Positions 17,571 through 26,925 of a stretch of DNA of 64,000 nt are shown here, piece after piece. The notes beneath the pieces were generated by a model. It was not told the origin of the DNA. It made no database searches and saw nothing but the letters and a program-made list of their open reading frames with translations. Made by a program: the position numbers and the translations under genes. Location: positions 22,872 through 86,871 of the forward strand of contig CALVFJ010000004.1 in assembly GCA_944326795.1 (NCBI GenBank), given 5' to 3'. Positions within the stretch are counted from its first letter, which is position 1; every line of letters begins with the position of its first letter. The stretch comes from an uncultured Erysipelotrichaceae bacterium (GTDB lineage Bacteria > Bacillota_I > Bacilli_A > Erysipelotrichales > Erysipelotrichaceae).

Positions 17571-18690
17571 AAATTTTAATAATCTCCTTCAGGTTATCAA
17601 TAAAATAGTCAAGATCCTCAAATGTTGTATGATGATCAAAACTTACTCTTAGGCTATGTATGATCCGTTGATGATCATAACCTAAACTTTCTAGGACATG
17701 TGAAGCCTGTTGCTTAGAATGACATGTGCTTAAAGCGCTGACCATGATCCCTCTTGCATTCAAGGCGTTAAGCATTACTTCACTAGTTAAGGTACTACAG
17801 GAAAAATTGATGATCGTCGGTACGCTTGGTTCTAAGCTATTAATCGTTATTTGGGGAATATTTTGAAGCGCTACTAAAAGATGATCATGCAAATTGATCA
17901 TCTTCTCTTGATAGCGTTCTTGATTTTCTAAAGCTAAGCGCAATGTCTTAGCAAATAAGATGTTAACCAAAGCATTGCTAGTGCCACCACGCAGATTTTG
18001 TTCCTGCTGTCCCCCATTGATCAAAGGCAATAATTCTACATGTTTCTTTTTTATTAATATTCCGCTGCCTTTTATACCTTCGATCTTATGAGCTGAAAAA
18101 CTTGCAAGATCGATATCATTTAAAATGATCGGCATCTTTCCTAAAGCTTGGGTCTGATCGACATGCATAAAGGCATTGCTCTCATATTTAACTATTTTAG
18201 CAATCTCTTCAACTGGATTTATCGCACCAATTTCATTGTTTACATGCATGATGCTGACTAATATCGTATCATCACGCAAAAGTTCTTGGACCATTTTTGC
18301 CGTAATGATCCCATGTTCATTAGGCTTTAGATATGTCACCTCAAAACCAAAACTAGTTTCTAATTGTTTCATGGCATTTAAAACACTGGCATGTTCATAA
18401 GCTGAAGTTATGATATGTTTGCCTTGGGCTTGATAGCACAAAGCAAGACCCTTAATTGCCAAGCTATTAGCTTCCGATGCTCCGCTGGTAAAAATAATTT
18501 CATCAGCTTTTACGTTAAATAAATTTGCTGTAACTTCTCGGCTTTTTTCCATCATTTTTTTTATTTTGGTCGCATTGTCATATAATGCATCAACATTATA
18601 ATATTCATCTTTTAAAAGATTGGTATAAGCCGCCAAAACTTCTGGATGGATCTTCGTTGTGCTAGCACAATCTAGATATAACTTACGCAC
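17563..18690 (-). CDS. nifZ: NifS/IscS-type cysteine desulfurase (ThiI partner)
   Basis: 375 aa aminotransferase class V enzyme. It starts LYLDCASTTKIHPEVL, followed by FTSGASEANSLAIKG (PLP phosphate site), HVDQTQALGKMP, and the PLP lysine in SFSAHKIEGIKGSG-type SAHKIEGIKG. The catalytic-cysteine loop is ALSTCHSKQQ. The gene order ezrA-desulfurase-thiI matches Bacillus subtilis ezrA-nifZ-thiI, which supports a role in tRNA thiolation rather than general Fe-S assembly. It is distinct in sequence from the SufS at the left edge. It overlaps ezrA by 8 nt and thiI by 8 nt. Confidence 0.93.
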   Translation of the reverse strand: MRKLYLDCASTTKIHPEVLAAYTNLLKDEYYNVDALYDNATKIKKMMEKSREVTANLFNVKADEIIFTSGASEANSLAIKGLALCYQAQGKHIITSAYEHASVLNAMKQLETSFGFEVTYLKPNEHGIITAKMVQELLRDDTILVSIMHVNNEIGAINPVEEIAKIVKYESNAFMHVDQTQALGKMPIILNDIDLASFSAHKIEGIKGSGILIKKKHVELLPLINGGQQEQNLRGGTSNALVNILFAKTLRLALENQERYQEKMINLHDHLLVALQNIPQITINSLEPSVPTIINFSCSTLTSEVMLNALNARGIMVSALSTCHSKQQASHVLESLGYDHQRIIHSLRVSFDHHTTFEDLDYFIDNLKEIIKIYD

Positions 18691-20410
18691 TGGTTGAATT
18701 CTCCTTGATTAGTTTTTCATAGCTTCCTGGATGGATCTTTTCGATCGTAGCGATTGCTATTTTCAAAGCTTGGGTATATTCACCATTTCTAAAGCATAAC
18801 TCTGCCCTTGTTAGCTCAGAATCAATATCTGGATAACTAGAACGATATTTATTGCCAAAAACGATAGTATTTTCAACCATTAATGCAGTACCAACTACAT
18901 TATTGACATTGTTCCATAACTTATATATGAAATCAATCGAATCATTAAGCGTCGAATTTAGTAGCTTTACATTTAAAGGAGTTTCTGATATCAAGGTCTT
19001 GATGCTGTAAACATATTCGAAGGCCTTGCTAAGATCTTCTTCATATTGTCGCGAAATCGAAGGCAAACGACTAGTGCGGATCTTTACCTGCATTTGATTC
19101 ATGATTATCTGCAGTTTTAGCAACTGTTTATTAGCTCTTTCTTCATCTCCTTTTGCGGTATTCAAACGATCACGATTTTCGCGCAACTGATCATTTATAG
19201 CTTCCGCTCTTTGTAGTAATGAATTTAAATCTTCGGTAGCTTTGCTATATGGCAGATTATCTTCATTTACCTTTAGAAAGATCTTATCCATTTCTTCTTG
19301 GATAATAGCCGTTTCGCTTTCAGCTTTTTCTAATAGCTCTTCTAGATTTTCAATCCCAAAACGGATCTTTGCTTTTTCAAATTCATCATGAATATATTTT
19401 GTAGAATTATGTGCTTCTTCTAAGATCTTCTTGATATCATCCTTGATCTTATTTATTGCTTCTGCAGAATTATCTTCATTTTTTAATGCTTCATCAAGTT
19501 CTATCAATTGTTCATGATAATCATTTAAGCTATCTTTTATTCCGTTGATGTCGCAATTTTTGATCTTATCTAAATCCAATTTCAAGCTCGTAGCAATCTT
19601 ATTTAATTTAGTTTCTACTTCAAGATGATTAAGATAAATGCCTTTTTTCTTTAAAAGATTATAGCGTTTATTGATATCAGCCATATAATCTGGCAAAGTA
19701 TATCTTGCGACTTGAATGATCTTAGCTAGATTATCATTTAGATATTCTATATCTTTGATCGAATCTTCTATCTCATGAAGTTTTTCAGTAGCTTTTTCAT
19801 AATCCGATGCGTACATCCATTCTTCAAAAGCAGAGAACATTTTTTCAACATCGCTTAATTTTAATTCAAACTGTGGCCATGAATAAGCCACGATCTGACT
19901 TTTTTCATTAGCTATCGTTTTTAAATTTCTAAACTTTTCTTTTAAAGCTGTAACTTGTGCTCTTTGGTTTGTTTCTTTTTCTAGAATGCTATCTAAAAAG
20001 ACATTTAATTTTTCAACTTGTTTTTCTCCTAGATCAATTGCAGCCTCTAGATCCAATAGCATTTGTTTTACTGGTTTGGTCTTGCCCATTACCAAATTAT
20101 CATCAGCATCAGCTAATTCCTCAGCAATGGAGCGCAGATTATTTTGGCATTGTTCAAAATCTAACTGACAGTTATTCACGCTTTCCATGATCTTGCTATC
20201 GATCTTAGCAATAGCTACAGCTTTATTAAGCTTAAAAGGCAACGGTATGCTTTTTATTGAATTATAGCGTATTTCCAACTTATTAAATTCTTTACGATAT
20301 TTACTAATCGTCATACGATGAACGATCAGATATGCGACTAATATGATTATCAACGCGATGATAGCAATGATTACTTCAATTCTTGATAAAAAATTAATTA
20401 CGGCATCCAT
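18683..20410 (-). CDS. ezrA: Septation ring formation regulator EzrA
   Basis: Membrane-anchored negative regulator of FtsZ ring formation. About 575 aa: an N-terminal membrane helix (VIIAIIALIIILVAYLIVH-like, residues 13-30) with a short outside end, then a long cytoplasmic region of spectrin-like coiled-coil repeats rich in Glu/Lys/Leu. It contains the family stretches SRLPSISRQYEEDL and YRSSYPDIDSELTRAE. The ATG at 20410 with an AAAGGATG ribosome binding site is preferred over a TTG two codons upstream. The position beside rpsD and before nifZ-thiI matches the Bacillus arrangement. Confidence 0.93.
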   Translation of the reverse strand: MDAVINFLSRIEVIIAIIALIIILVAYLIVHRMTISKYRKEFNKLEIRYNSIKSIPLPFKLNKAVAIAKIDSKIMESVNNCQLDFEQCQNNLRSIAEELADADDNLVMGKTKPVKQMLLDLEAAIDLGEKQVEKLNVFLDSILEKETNQRAQVTALKEKFRNLKTIANEKSQIVAYSWPQFELKLSDVEKMFSAFEEWMYASDYEKATEKLHEIEDSIKDIEYLNDNLAKIIQVARYTLPDYMADINKRYNLLKKKGIYLNHLEVETKLNKIATSLKLDLDKIKNCDINGIKDSLNDYHEQLIELDEALKNEDNSAEAINKIKDDIKKILEEAHNSTKYIHDEFEKAKIRFGIENLEELLEKAESETAIIQEEMDKIFLKVNEDNLPYSKATEDLNSLLQRAEAINDQLRENRDRLNTAKGDEERANKQLLKLQIIMNQMQVKIRTSRLPSISRQYEEDLSKAFEYVYSIKTLISETPLNVKLLNSTLNDSIDFIYKLWNNVNNVVGTALMVENTIVFGNKYRSSYPDIDSELTRAELCFRNGEYTQALKIAIATIEKIHPGSYEKLIKENSTSA

Positions 20411-20475
20411 TATCAAAACATCCTTTCATTCGCTTAATATCTTACCATAAATTTAATGATAATGGGCAAAAAAAA

Positions 20476-20504
20476 TTGACATTATGCTTTTTATTTGATA
20501 CAAT
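20476..20504 (+). promoter_or_regulatory. Strong rpsD promoter
   Basis: Perfect TTGACA (20476-20481), 17-nt spacer and TACAAT (20499-20504), as expected for a highly expressed ribosomal protein gene. The predicted transcript begins near 20511. Confidence 0.85.
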
Positions 20505-20510
20505 TTTTCA

Positions 20511-20669
20511 GCGTCAATGATGGCAGCTTGTAAAGTTTTATACTGCTTGCGTTGATATCAGCCGTGCTGTTGCTAAAGTAACTTGCTGCAATAAGTGAAA
20601 TAGCTTTATATCAACACCTTTATAAAATGATTTACACCTGTTATTGATCAGCCAGAAATAACAAGGAGG
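20511..20669 (+). promoter_or_regulatory. Structured rpsD leader, candidate S4 autoregulatory site
   Basis: About 165 nt of untranslated leader. GTTGATAT (20551-20558) can pair with ATATCAAC (20608-20615) to close an internal domain. A 7-bp hairpin TGTTATT/AATAACA (20639-20663) ends exactly at the AAGGAGG ribosome binding site (20663-20669). Bacillus rpsD is known to be autorepressed by S4 through a leader structure. That this leader does the same is inference from position and foldability. Confidence 0.55.
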
Positions 20670-20676
20670 AAAAAAG

Positions 20677-21279
20677 ATGGCAAGATACACTGGACCAGTT
20701 TGGAAAACATCAAGACGTTTAGGTTTTTCCGTATTAGAAACTGGTGAAGAACTAAAGAAAAGAGCATATGCTCCTGGTCAACATGGACCAACAAAACGTA
20801 TTAAATTAAGCAACTATGGTATTCAGTTAAGAGAAAAACAACGTATTAGAAACCTTTATGGTTTAAATGAACGTCAATTTAAGAATACTTACCTAAAAGC
20901 TACTAAAATGGAAGGTGTTACTGGTAGCAACTTCTTATTCTTACTAGAATCAAGACTAGATAACCTAGTATATCGCTTAGGTTTTGCAAGAACAAGACGT
21001 GCTGCAAGACAATTGGTTAATCATGGTCATATCTTAGTAAATGGTAAGAAAGTTGATATCCCTAGCTTTATCGTAAAACCTGGTTCTACGATCGAAGTTA
21101 AAGAGAAAAGCCGTAATATGACTGCTATCAATGAAGCTTTAGAAGCAACGTTGAATACTGTAGCTTTCGTTGAAGTTGATAAAGAAAACAAAAAAGGAAA
21201 ATACCTAAGACTTCCTGAAAGAAATGAATTAAATCAAGAAGTCAACGAATTGTTGGTAGTTGAATTCTATAACAGATAA
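20677..21279 (+). CDS. rpsD: 30S ribosomal protein S4
   Basis: Primary 16S rRNA-binding protein that starts assembly of the 30S body. The 200 aa length is standard. It begins [19 protein letters not shown], as in Firmicute S4, with [10 protein letters not shown]. The S4 RNA-binding domain follows ([37 protein letters not shown]). The Cys zinc-binding form is absent. A strong AAGGAGG ribosome binding site and strong promoter precede it. It is monocistronic, transcribed away from ezrA, and ended by a long bidirectional terminator. Confidence 0.99.
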   Translation: MARYTGPVWKTSRRLGFSVLETGEELKKRAYAPGQHGPTKRIKLSNYGIQLREKQRIRNLYGLNERQFKNTYLKATKMEGVTGSNFLFLLESRLDNLVYRLGFARTRRAARQLVNHGHILVNGKKVDIPSFIVKPGSTIEVKEKSRNMTAINEALEATLNTVAFVEVDKENKKGKYLRLPERNELNQEVNELLVVEFYNR

Positions 21280-21287
21280 GCCATATG

Positions 21288-21320
21288 AAAAAACTAGTTC
21301 AAGTCATGAACTAGTTTTTT
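21288..21320. terminator. Long bidirectional terminator after rpsD
   Basis: 14-bp perfect stem AAAAAACTAGTTCA/TGAACTAGTTTTTT with a 5-nt loop AGTCA. The stop codon of the converging Imm-5-like gene lies in the loop, and its last codons are in the stem. Confidence 0.92.
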
Positions 21321-21852
21321 TTATGATAAACGATGCCCATTCACCGTTATTTTTTAGCTGTTCGCTTTTTTCTAATAAACGAAGATAATCCTCTACTCTT
21401 GCTTCGATCCTTGTCAAGGCTTCTTCCCATGGATATCTATATACCAATGAACTTAATTCATATATAGGATAGCCAATTGCGTGCTTAATTGTATGAGGAA
21501 CGCTGCACGCTTGCGCTAAGGCATGTGCCATACAATCATCACTAATTGAGAGATCCCTAGCTAATCGATGACATGCCAAGATTTCCGCTTTGGCTTGCGG
21601 CATCTTACACTTTCCTTTTGCCCACATCTCGCAGATCTGAACTGTCTTAAAAAATTGAAGTTCTTTAGGATATCTTGCATTTAAGAAATCTGCAGCTTCA
21701 TAAGCTAAAGATAATGACCATAAAGTGACACATTTTCGATCATATAAATTTAAACTTTGTTGTATTTGCATGATCAAAAGATTTTGTTTATCAAAAAGAA
21801 TCTTATTTTTTCGCTGATATTTATCAAAAACTTGTTTTTGCCAATTTTTCAT
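21304..21852 (-). CDS. Imm-5-like (putative immunity) protein
   Basis: 182 aa, cytosolic, no membrane segment. The central region LACHRLARDLS, then CMAHALAQACSVPHTIKHAIGYPIYELSSL, resembles proteins annotated as putative immunity protein / Imm-5-like. These carry an A-H-A-x-x-Q-A...H...HAIG motif. This is a family-level resemblance of moderate strength, and no toxin is encoded nearby. The start codon comes directly after the T-tract of the upstream terminator, with no recognisable ribosome binding site. No better start was found. It converges on rpsD and shares that terminator. Confidence 0.65.
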   Translation of the reverse strand: MKNWQKQVFDKYQRKNKILFDKQNLLIMQIQQSLNLYDRKCVTLWSLSLAYEAADFLNARYPKELQFFKTVQICEMWAKGKCKMPQAKAEILACHRLARDLSISDDCMAHALAQACSVPHTIKHAIGYPIYELSSLVYRYPWEEALTRIEARVEDYLRLLEKSEQLKNNGEWASFIIKKTSS

Positions 21853-21880
21853 AAAAAAAAGATACCATAAAGGTATCTTT
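21853..21880 (-). terminator. Terminator after the M18 aminopeptidase gene
   Basis: Minus-strand AAAGATACC/GGTATCTTT stem (9 bp) with a 5-nt loop and an eight-T tract. The aminopeptidase stop codon overlaps the 5' arm, and the next gene's ATG follows the T-tract immediately. Confidence 0.88.
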
Positions 21881-23243
21881 AATGATCCATATCTTTTAAG
21901 AAAGCTTTATAGCCAAGATATCCTTCATAAACATCAGCTTTAGAGGTAACCTCATATTGTGCGTGCATGTTTTGTACAGCAATTCCCGCATCAATAACTT
22001 CCATGTCTAATTGAGCAAGGATATAAGCGATCGTACCGCCACCGCCTTGATCGACACGACCTAATTCGCTAGTTTGGAAATATACATCATTATCATCCAT
22101 AACTTTACGGATCTTAGCCATATACTCAGCATTAGCGTCATTGCATCCACCTTTTCCTCTTGATCCGGTATATTTAGCAAAGCATAGACCTTTGCCAAAG
22201 TATGCCGTATTTTTAGCTTCTGTTACCGAAGGATAATTAGGATCAAAAGCAACGGTAACATCGCTTGATAACATATATGAATTTCTAAAACATTCATTCA
22301 AATTCAAGCTTGAATAGATACCTAATTTATCCATGACCCTAGCTACGATATTTTCAAATGAGCGTGAATGCATTCCTGTATTGCCAATTGATCCAACTTC
22401 TTCTTTATCAACCAAGATACAGCATGCAGTGCGTTTTACTTTTTCAACATCTAAGATAGCTCTTAAACTAGTATAAGCGCAAACTCGATCATCTTGACCA
22501 TAAGACATGATCATCGAACGATCCAAACCATAGTCACGAGCTTTGCCGGCTGGAACGATTTCCAATTCAGCACTGATAAAATCAGCCTCTTCGATATCAT
22601 ATTTTGCTTTTAACAAATCTAAGATATTTTGCTTAACAAGTTCTTTTTCATCGCTATTTTTAGCTGGTATGCTGCCTACTAGCACATTTAGATCTTCGCC
22701 CTCGATAACAACGCTAGCTTTCTTTTGCATTTGATCACCAGCAAGATGAACCAAAAGATCGCTGATACCAACCACTGGATCGTTATCATCTTCACCGATA
22801 GTGACTTTTACTACGCTGCCATCTTTCTTACAAACAACACCATGGATGGCCAAAGGTGAAGCAACCCATTGATATTTTTTAATTCCTCCATAATAATGAG
22901 TATCTAACAAAGCTAAGCCTGCTTGTTCATACAATGGATTTTGTTTAAGATCGATCCTTGGAGAATCAATATGTGCACCCAAGATATTCATGCCCTGAAG
23001 CATGCTCTCTTCACCAATGATGAACAAGCAAATATTTTTATTACGATTAATGTAATATACCTTATCATTTGGTTTTAATGTATCATAGCTATCTAAGGAT
23101 TTGAACCCGCGTTCAATAGCTAGTGCCAAAGCTGCATCTGTTGCTTCCCTTTCAGTTTTTGAAGCATTTAGATAAGCTTTATATAGCTCATTAAACTGCA
23201 TGATATCATCATAATTTTCATGTTTTTCCCAAACAGTTTTCAT
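21879..23243 (-). CDS. M18 family aspartyl-type aminopeptidase
   Basis: About 454 aa metallo-aminopeptidase. M18 signatures with metal ligands are ILGAHIDSPRIDLKQNP, CCILVDKEEVGSIGNTGMHS, VTVAFDPNYP, ELGRVDQGGGGTIAYILA, and the C-terminal MHAQYEVTSKADVYEGYLGYKAFL. It is cytosolic and probably recycles peptides with acidic N-terminal residues. The ATG at 23243 is chosen with a GAGGATAATT ribosome binding site; the frame continues to a TTG at 23255. It follows the GNAT gene after about 40 nt and ends in a strong terminator. Confidence 0.95.
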   Translation of the reverse strand: MKTVWEKHENYDDIMQFNELYKAYLNASKTEREATDAALALAIERGFKSLDSYDTLKPNDKVYYINRNKNICLFIIGEESMLQGMNILGAHIDSPRIDLKQNPLYEQAGLALLDTHYYGGIKKYQWVASPLAIHGVVCKKDGSVVKVTIGEDDNDPVVGISDLLVHLAGDQMQKKASVVIEGEDLNVLVGSIPAKNSDEKELVKQNILDLLKAKYDIEEADFISAELEIVPAGKARDYGLDRSMIMSYGQDDRVCAYTSLRAILDVEKVKRTACCILVDKEEVGSIGNTGMHSRSFENIVARVMDKLGIYSSLNLNECFRNSYMLSSDVTVAFDPNYPSVTEAKNTAYFGKGLCFAKYTGSRGKGGCNDANAEYMAKIRKVMDDNDVYFQTSELGRVDQGGGGTIAYILAQLDMEVIDAGIAVQNMHAQYEVTSKADVYEGYLGYKAFLKDMDH

Positions 23244-23286
23244 AATTATCCTCAACTTTCTAGAAGATATTCTATCACTTTATGTA

Positions 23287-23781
23287 TTAATTTTCTACCA
23301 ATTTATATTGATAGTAAACCACATCTAGATAACGTCCAAATTTATAGCCTATTTCGTTTAGCCTTCCTACTTCCATAAATCCTAATTTTTGATGAAAACG
23401 GATACTTGCCTCATTTTCACCAGTGATGATGGAAATGATGTTTTTGATACCAATTTCTTGGGCTTTTGCTAATAAAGCTTGCCACAACTTACTACCAAGG
23501 CCTTGATGACAAACATTAGGTGCAAGATATATTGAAAGATCACAGCTGATATCGTAAGCTTTTCGTTCATTAAAGCAACTTAAATAGCCATATCCTAAAA
23601 CTTTATCATTCTCCTTAATAACTAAAAAAGGATATCGCAAGATAATATTATCTATTCTTTGTTTAAATTCATTTAGATCTAAAGGATCGATCTCAAAAGT
23701 ATGCGTTGTATTGATAATGTAATAATTGTATATATCCAATACCTGTGCATAATCATCATTAACGATTTTGGTAACGATCAT
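23287..23781 (-). CDS. GNAT family N-acetyltransferase
   Basis: About 164 aa, full-length Pat/YncA-type acetyltransferase. It begins MIVTKIVNDDYAQVLDIYN, with YNYYIINTTHTFEIDP, a pattern like phosphinothricin acetyltransferase relatives. The acetyl-CoA-binding motif is HQGLGSKLWQALL (Q-x-x-G-x-G/S type). NEASIRFHQKLGFMEVGRL is the classic C-terminal GNAT motif. The acceptor is unknown. The start at 23781 is preceded by GGTGAGG. It overlaps the end of the amidohydrolase gene by 23 nt, so it is co-translated. Confidence 0.9.
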   Translation of the reverse strand: MIVTKIVNDDYAQVLDIYNYYIINTTHTFEIDPLDLNEFKQRIDNIILRYPFLVIKENDKVLGYGYLSCFNERKAYDISCDLSIYLAPNVCHQGLGSKLWQALLAKAQEIGIKNIISIITGENEASIRFHQKLGFMEVGRLNEIGYKFGRYLDVVYYQYKLVEN

Positions 23782-25315
23782 AAACAACCTCACCATCAAA
23801 AATGGTCATGATAACTTTGGTATCAGCTATTTTATCTTTTGGAATTGTTTCCAAATTTTGATCTAATATTACAAAATCCGGTTTATATCCTACCGCAATC
23901 TTTCCTTTATCATTATCCTCCAAAGAAATTTTATATCCATTGATCGTAAAGGAATCAATAGCTTGCTTCACTGTTAAAGCTTCTTCTTCATTTAACAATT
24001 GCCCATTTGCATCGCGCCGATTTACCGCTTTATCTATTCCTTTGATAACATCAGGCATCTCTACCGGACAATCACTACCATTACTAACATTAGTATTTTC
24101 ATATAAAGTTTTAAAAGCATAGCTATGATCTGCTAACGATCCTACTCTTTGTCTTAATATCGTACCATCATAATCGATAAATATACTTTGAATATAACAA
24201 TGAAGCTTATTTTCAATTATCCTTTCCAACTGATCTTTTCTAGTTATCTGAACATGGACAAGACCATTAGGCAAGATATTGTCTTTGATCTTAACTTTAT
24301 CATATGTATCTAAAACCATATCAAGTGCTTTATCACCAATGACATGGATAGCAAACGGCATATTGTAATACTGTGCTAAGCTCATAAAAGCTTCTAATTC
24401 TTTCTTCGAAAGACAACTAAACCCCTTAGTTTTTGGATCATCATGATAATTTTTCGATAGATAGGCTGTTCTTGCTCCTAAAGATCCATCCATAATTAAT
24501 TTTAAAGGTCCAATGCGAAAATAATCATTACCGACATCATAAGTATAACCGTCATGCAAAAACCGCTGAAAATCTTCAATAGTATTGAAATGTGCCTGTT
24601 CATTTACTCTTAAGGTTAATTTTTGCTGATATGCTAATTTTTCAAATGCTTCTAATACCTCATCATATTCACTCGTTATCGAAATAAAATCATCACTACC
24701 AACCGCTGTGATCCCGTATTCGTTACATTTTTTACAAGCTAACATTATATATTCACTAATGCTTTTAACATTCTCCAAAGGCCATGCTGCTTTTACATCT
24801 TCAATAGCATTCTCACTAACAAGACCAGTTTCCATATTCACAACATAGCCATCAGCATCGACATCATTTTCAAATCCACTGCGTTGTAAAGCTTTGGTAT
24901 TACAAATCATGATATGCCCACAGCATCTAGTTAAACATATTGGCTTATCTGCACAGATCTCATCTAGCTCTGCTTTGGTAATCAAACGTTTTTCAGCAAG
25001 CTTATCTTCATTAAATCCTCTTGCAATGATCCAAGGGTATTTTTCATCATCAGCTCTGGTCATGATCAACGACCTTATATCTTCGAAACTACGACAATCC
25101 TTCAAATCTAGATTTGCTAAATAAAATCCATAACCTAACAGATGCATATGCGAATCGTAAAATCCTGGATAAACGCTCATCTTGCAGGCATCGATCGTTT
25201 CATCTAATTTAAATTTAGATATGTCATCACCGATATAAATTATGCTTTGTTCATCATAAACAATATTATGAAAATCACTGCCATATATATTGGCATTTAT
25301 AATAGCTTTGATCAT
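23759..25315 (-). CDS. Amidohydrolase family protein (YtcJ-like)
   Basis: About 518 aa metal-dependent hydrolase of the amidohydrolase-3 type. The metal H-x-H is in YDSHMHLLGYG, preceded by the N-terminal beta-sandwich with VYPGFYDS. IIARGFNEDKL, GPLKLIMDGSLGARTAYLS, PFAIHVIGDKALDMVLD and SNGSDCPVEMPDV follow, the last carrying the late metal Asp. It ends in VILDQNLETIP. The substrate is unknown; relatives are annotated as exoenzyme regulatory or N-substituted formamide deformylase-like. The ATG at 25315 has an AAAGGAGGAAGT ribosome binding site inside the upstream gene's last codons. Confidence 0.92.
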   Translation of the reverse strand: MIKAIINANIYGSDFHNIVYDEQSIIYIGDDISKFKLDETIDACKMSVYPGFYDSHMHLLGYGFYLANLDLKDCRSFEDIRSLIMTRADDEKYPWIIARGFNEDKLAEKRLITKAELDEICADKPICLTRCCGHIMICNTKALQRSGFENDVDADGYVVNMETGLVSENAIEDVKAAWPLENVKSISEYIMLACKKCNEYGITAVGSDDFISITSEYDEVLEAFEKLAYQQKLTLRVNEQAHFNTIEDFQRFLHDGYTYDVGNDYFRIGPLKLIMDGSLGARTAYLSKNYHDDPKTKGFSCLSKKELEAFMSLAQYYNMPFAIHVIGDKALDMVLDTYDKVKIKDNILPNGLVHVQITRKDQLERIIENKLHCYIQSIFIDYDGTILRQRVGSLADHSYAFKTLYENTNVSNGSDCPVEMPDVIKGIDKAVNRRDANGQLLNEEEALTVKQAIDSFTINGYKISLEDNDKGKIAVGYKPDFVILDQNLETIPKDKIADTKVIMTIFDGEVVYDRYQNR

Positions 25316-26013
25316 ACTTCCTCCTTTAACCATGTTATTGTTTCTTCATTAATTTTCCATGGACTTAATTGTTTTATTATATCATCTTTAATATAACTTT
25401 TCTCAGCATTTAATAAATAGTATTTCACATCCTTATGCTCGATCTTTCCAATGATATAGCCTTTAAACTCCTCTAAGATCGTCGATTCATTTACGATCAA
25501 ACAATCGATACAATTGTGCTCATCATCAATAAAATAACCTTGATTTAAGATGTTTTCTTGATTTGTATAACTATGTAAAAAACCTATAGGCTTATCGATA
25601 TATGCTTTAACTTTGATCCCTAATAATGGATCCTGTAGATTTTTACTATAATTATAAATGATGTTTCCTAAGATTGATTTGCTATCATTTATCATGAATC
25701 CAAATTTCATCATAATGCTGTTCTGGCTTGATCCTAGATTAGCATGTAATTGATCAATTTTTCCTTGCAATGATTTAATTAGATCATTCAATAGTCTTGA
25801 AGGATCTTTCCCTTCAAGAACAACGATACTATTTTGTCTTAGATCAAAGATCAAAACATTGTGCATGGTATCATGCCAAACTTCAATATCATCCTTTTCC
25901 ATTAACTTAAAAAGCTGGTCCTTTATGATCTTTTTTTTGTCTTCATCAAAATCGGGCAATGATAACGTTCTTATTACCTGAGATATTTCTTCTTTAGCAA
26001 TTATTTTGGCCAT
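25312..26013 (-). CDS. Hypothetical protein downstream of the SseB-like gene
   Basis: About 233 aa soluble protein; I do not recognise a family. It starts MAKIIAKEEISQVIRTL at 26013, where AGAGGACGAAGT precedes the ATG; the frame is open further upstream. The N-terminal third is helical and charged. The middle contains VWHDTMHNVLIFDLRQNSIVVLEGKDPSRLLNDL. The C-terminal half has two C residues (HNCIDCLIV) and ends WLKEEV. Its last codons carry the ribosome binding site of the amidohydrolase. It overlaps the preceding gene by 13 nt, which suggests the two proteins act together. Confidence 0.75.
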   Translation of the reverse strand: MAKIIAKEEISQVIRTLSLPDFDEDKKKIIKDQLFKLMEKDDIEVWHDTMHNVLIFDLRQNSIVVLEGKDPSRLLNDLIKSLQGKIDQLHANLGSSQNSIMMKFGFMINDSKSILGNIIYNYSKNLQDPLLGIKVKAYIDKPIGFLHSYTNQENILNQGYFIDDEHNCIDCLIVNESTILEEFKGYIIGKIEHKDVKYYLLNAEKSYIKDDIIKQLSPWKINEETITWLKEEV

Positions 26014-26690
26014 ACTTCGTCCTCTAGGATATTTTGTGTACAAAACTGTTCGTTATCTGCTGTTTTAGGTACTATCTCATAAGGAATATTTTTTACTTTA
26101 TCTTTGATTTGTAAATTTAAAAGTTTAATTAGCTTATTCGGTTTGATCCCATCAATAATAAAACAAAAATGTAAGATATCATCTTTAGCATAATTTAATA
26201 AATAACAGCTTCTTAGATCACGATTTGTTTTAGCAAATTTTTTTATGGCTTCTATTGCATCCTGTGGATAGATATTTAATCTGCTCAATGGAGTAACATC
26301 AATTTTTTCTTTATGTCCTAAAGCAGCAACCATTGCTTTATCTATGATTATATTGTCACTATTTAGATTAATGACAACACCAGAAGCCTTGCATTCATCC
26401 TGACAAAATAGTCGATAATAGTCATGCAGGTTCATGATCAATAATTCATATGGCATGCCTTCAGCTTTCTTATAATCGGTATACGCAAGATAATAACTTT
26501 TTTCATGATCATTGATCATTCCAAAGATAATACCATTTTCTTTTTCGGTCTGAATATTGCCAAATTTATCTTTAGTAATATTGTTAGTAAATTTTATAGG
26601 ACAAAGTAATTTTGCCGATTTAAGCATTTCTAATCCCTTTTGATCATTTGCTTTTAATTTTTCAATCATTTCTTCATTTTTTTCCATCAT
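26001..26690 (-). CDS. SseB-like domain protein
   Basis: 229 aa soluble protein. The N-terminal part (LKSAKLLCPIKF, then GIIFGMINDHEKSYYLAYTDYKKAE) and the C-terminal part (FAKTNRDLRSCYLLNY...FCFIIDG) fit the two-part layout of SseB-like proteins. That is: a value-in-range domain, then a helix-strand domain; confidence is moderate. The role of such proteins in Firmicutes is unknown. The AAGGAAAGAGAT ribosome binding site and an upstream TATAAT on the minus strand support this start. It is the first gene of a run with the hypothetical protein, amidohydrolase, GNAT and M18 peptidase genes. Confidence 0.7.
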   Translation of the reverse strand: MMEKNEEMIEKLKANDQKGLEMLKSAKLLCPIKFTNNITKDKFGNIQTEKENGIIFGMINDHEKSYYLAYTDYKKAEGMPYELLIMNLHDYYRLFCQDECKASGVVINLNSDNIIIDKAMVAALGHKEKIDVTPLSRLNIYPQDAIEAIKKFAKTNRDLRSCYLLNYAKDDILHFCFIIDGIKPNKLIKLLNLQIKDKVKNIPYEIVPKTADNEQFCTQNILEDEVWPK

Positions 26691-26925
26691 ATCTCTTTCC
26701 TTATATCATTTATATCAATTATATAACAATTAGCTTGCATCATGTTCCTTTTTTCCATCTAAAAAGATCAAATCTCTTAGGCTTCCATATATACAACTAT
26801 AAGATCAATTTAATAAAAAATGGAGCATACATATTAAAATAAACTTACTTTTTTCCGCATAAAAATCACCGATAAATAGTATAATTATCTTATATTAAAC
26901 ATGCAATAAATTTTAGGAGGATAAG

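Noticed and set aside
17563..18690. A second sufS copy
   Set aside because: The sequence class is NifS/IscS and the neighbours are ezrA and thiI, so it is a tRNA-thiolation partner rather than a duplicate of the left-edge gene.
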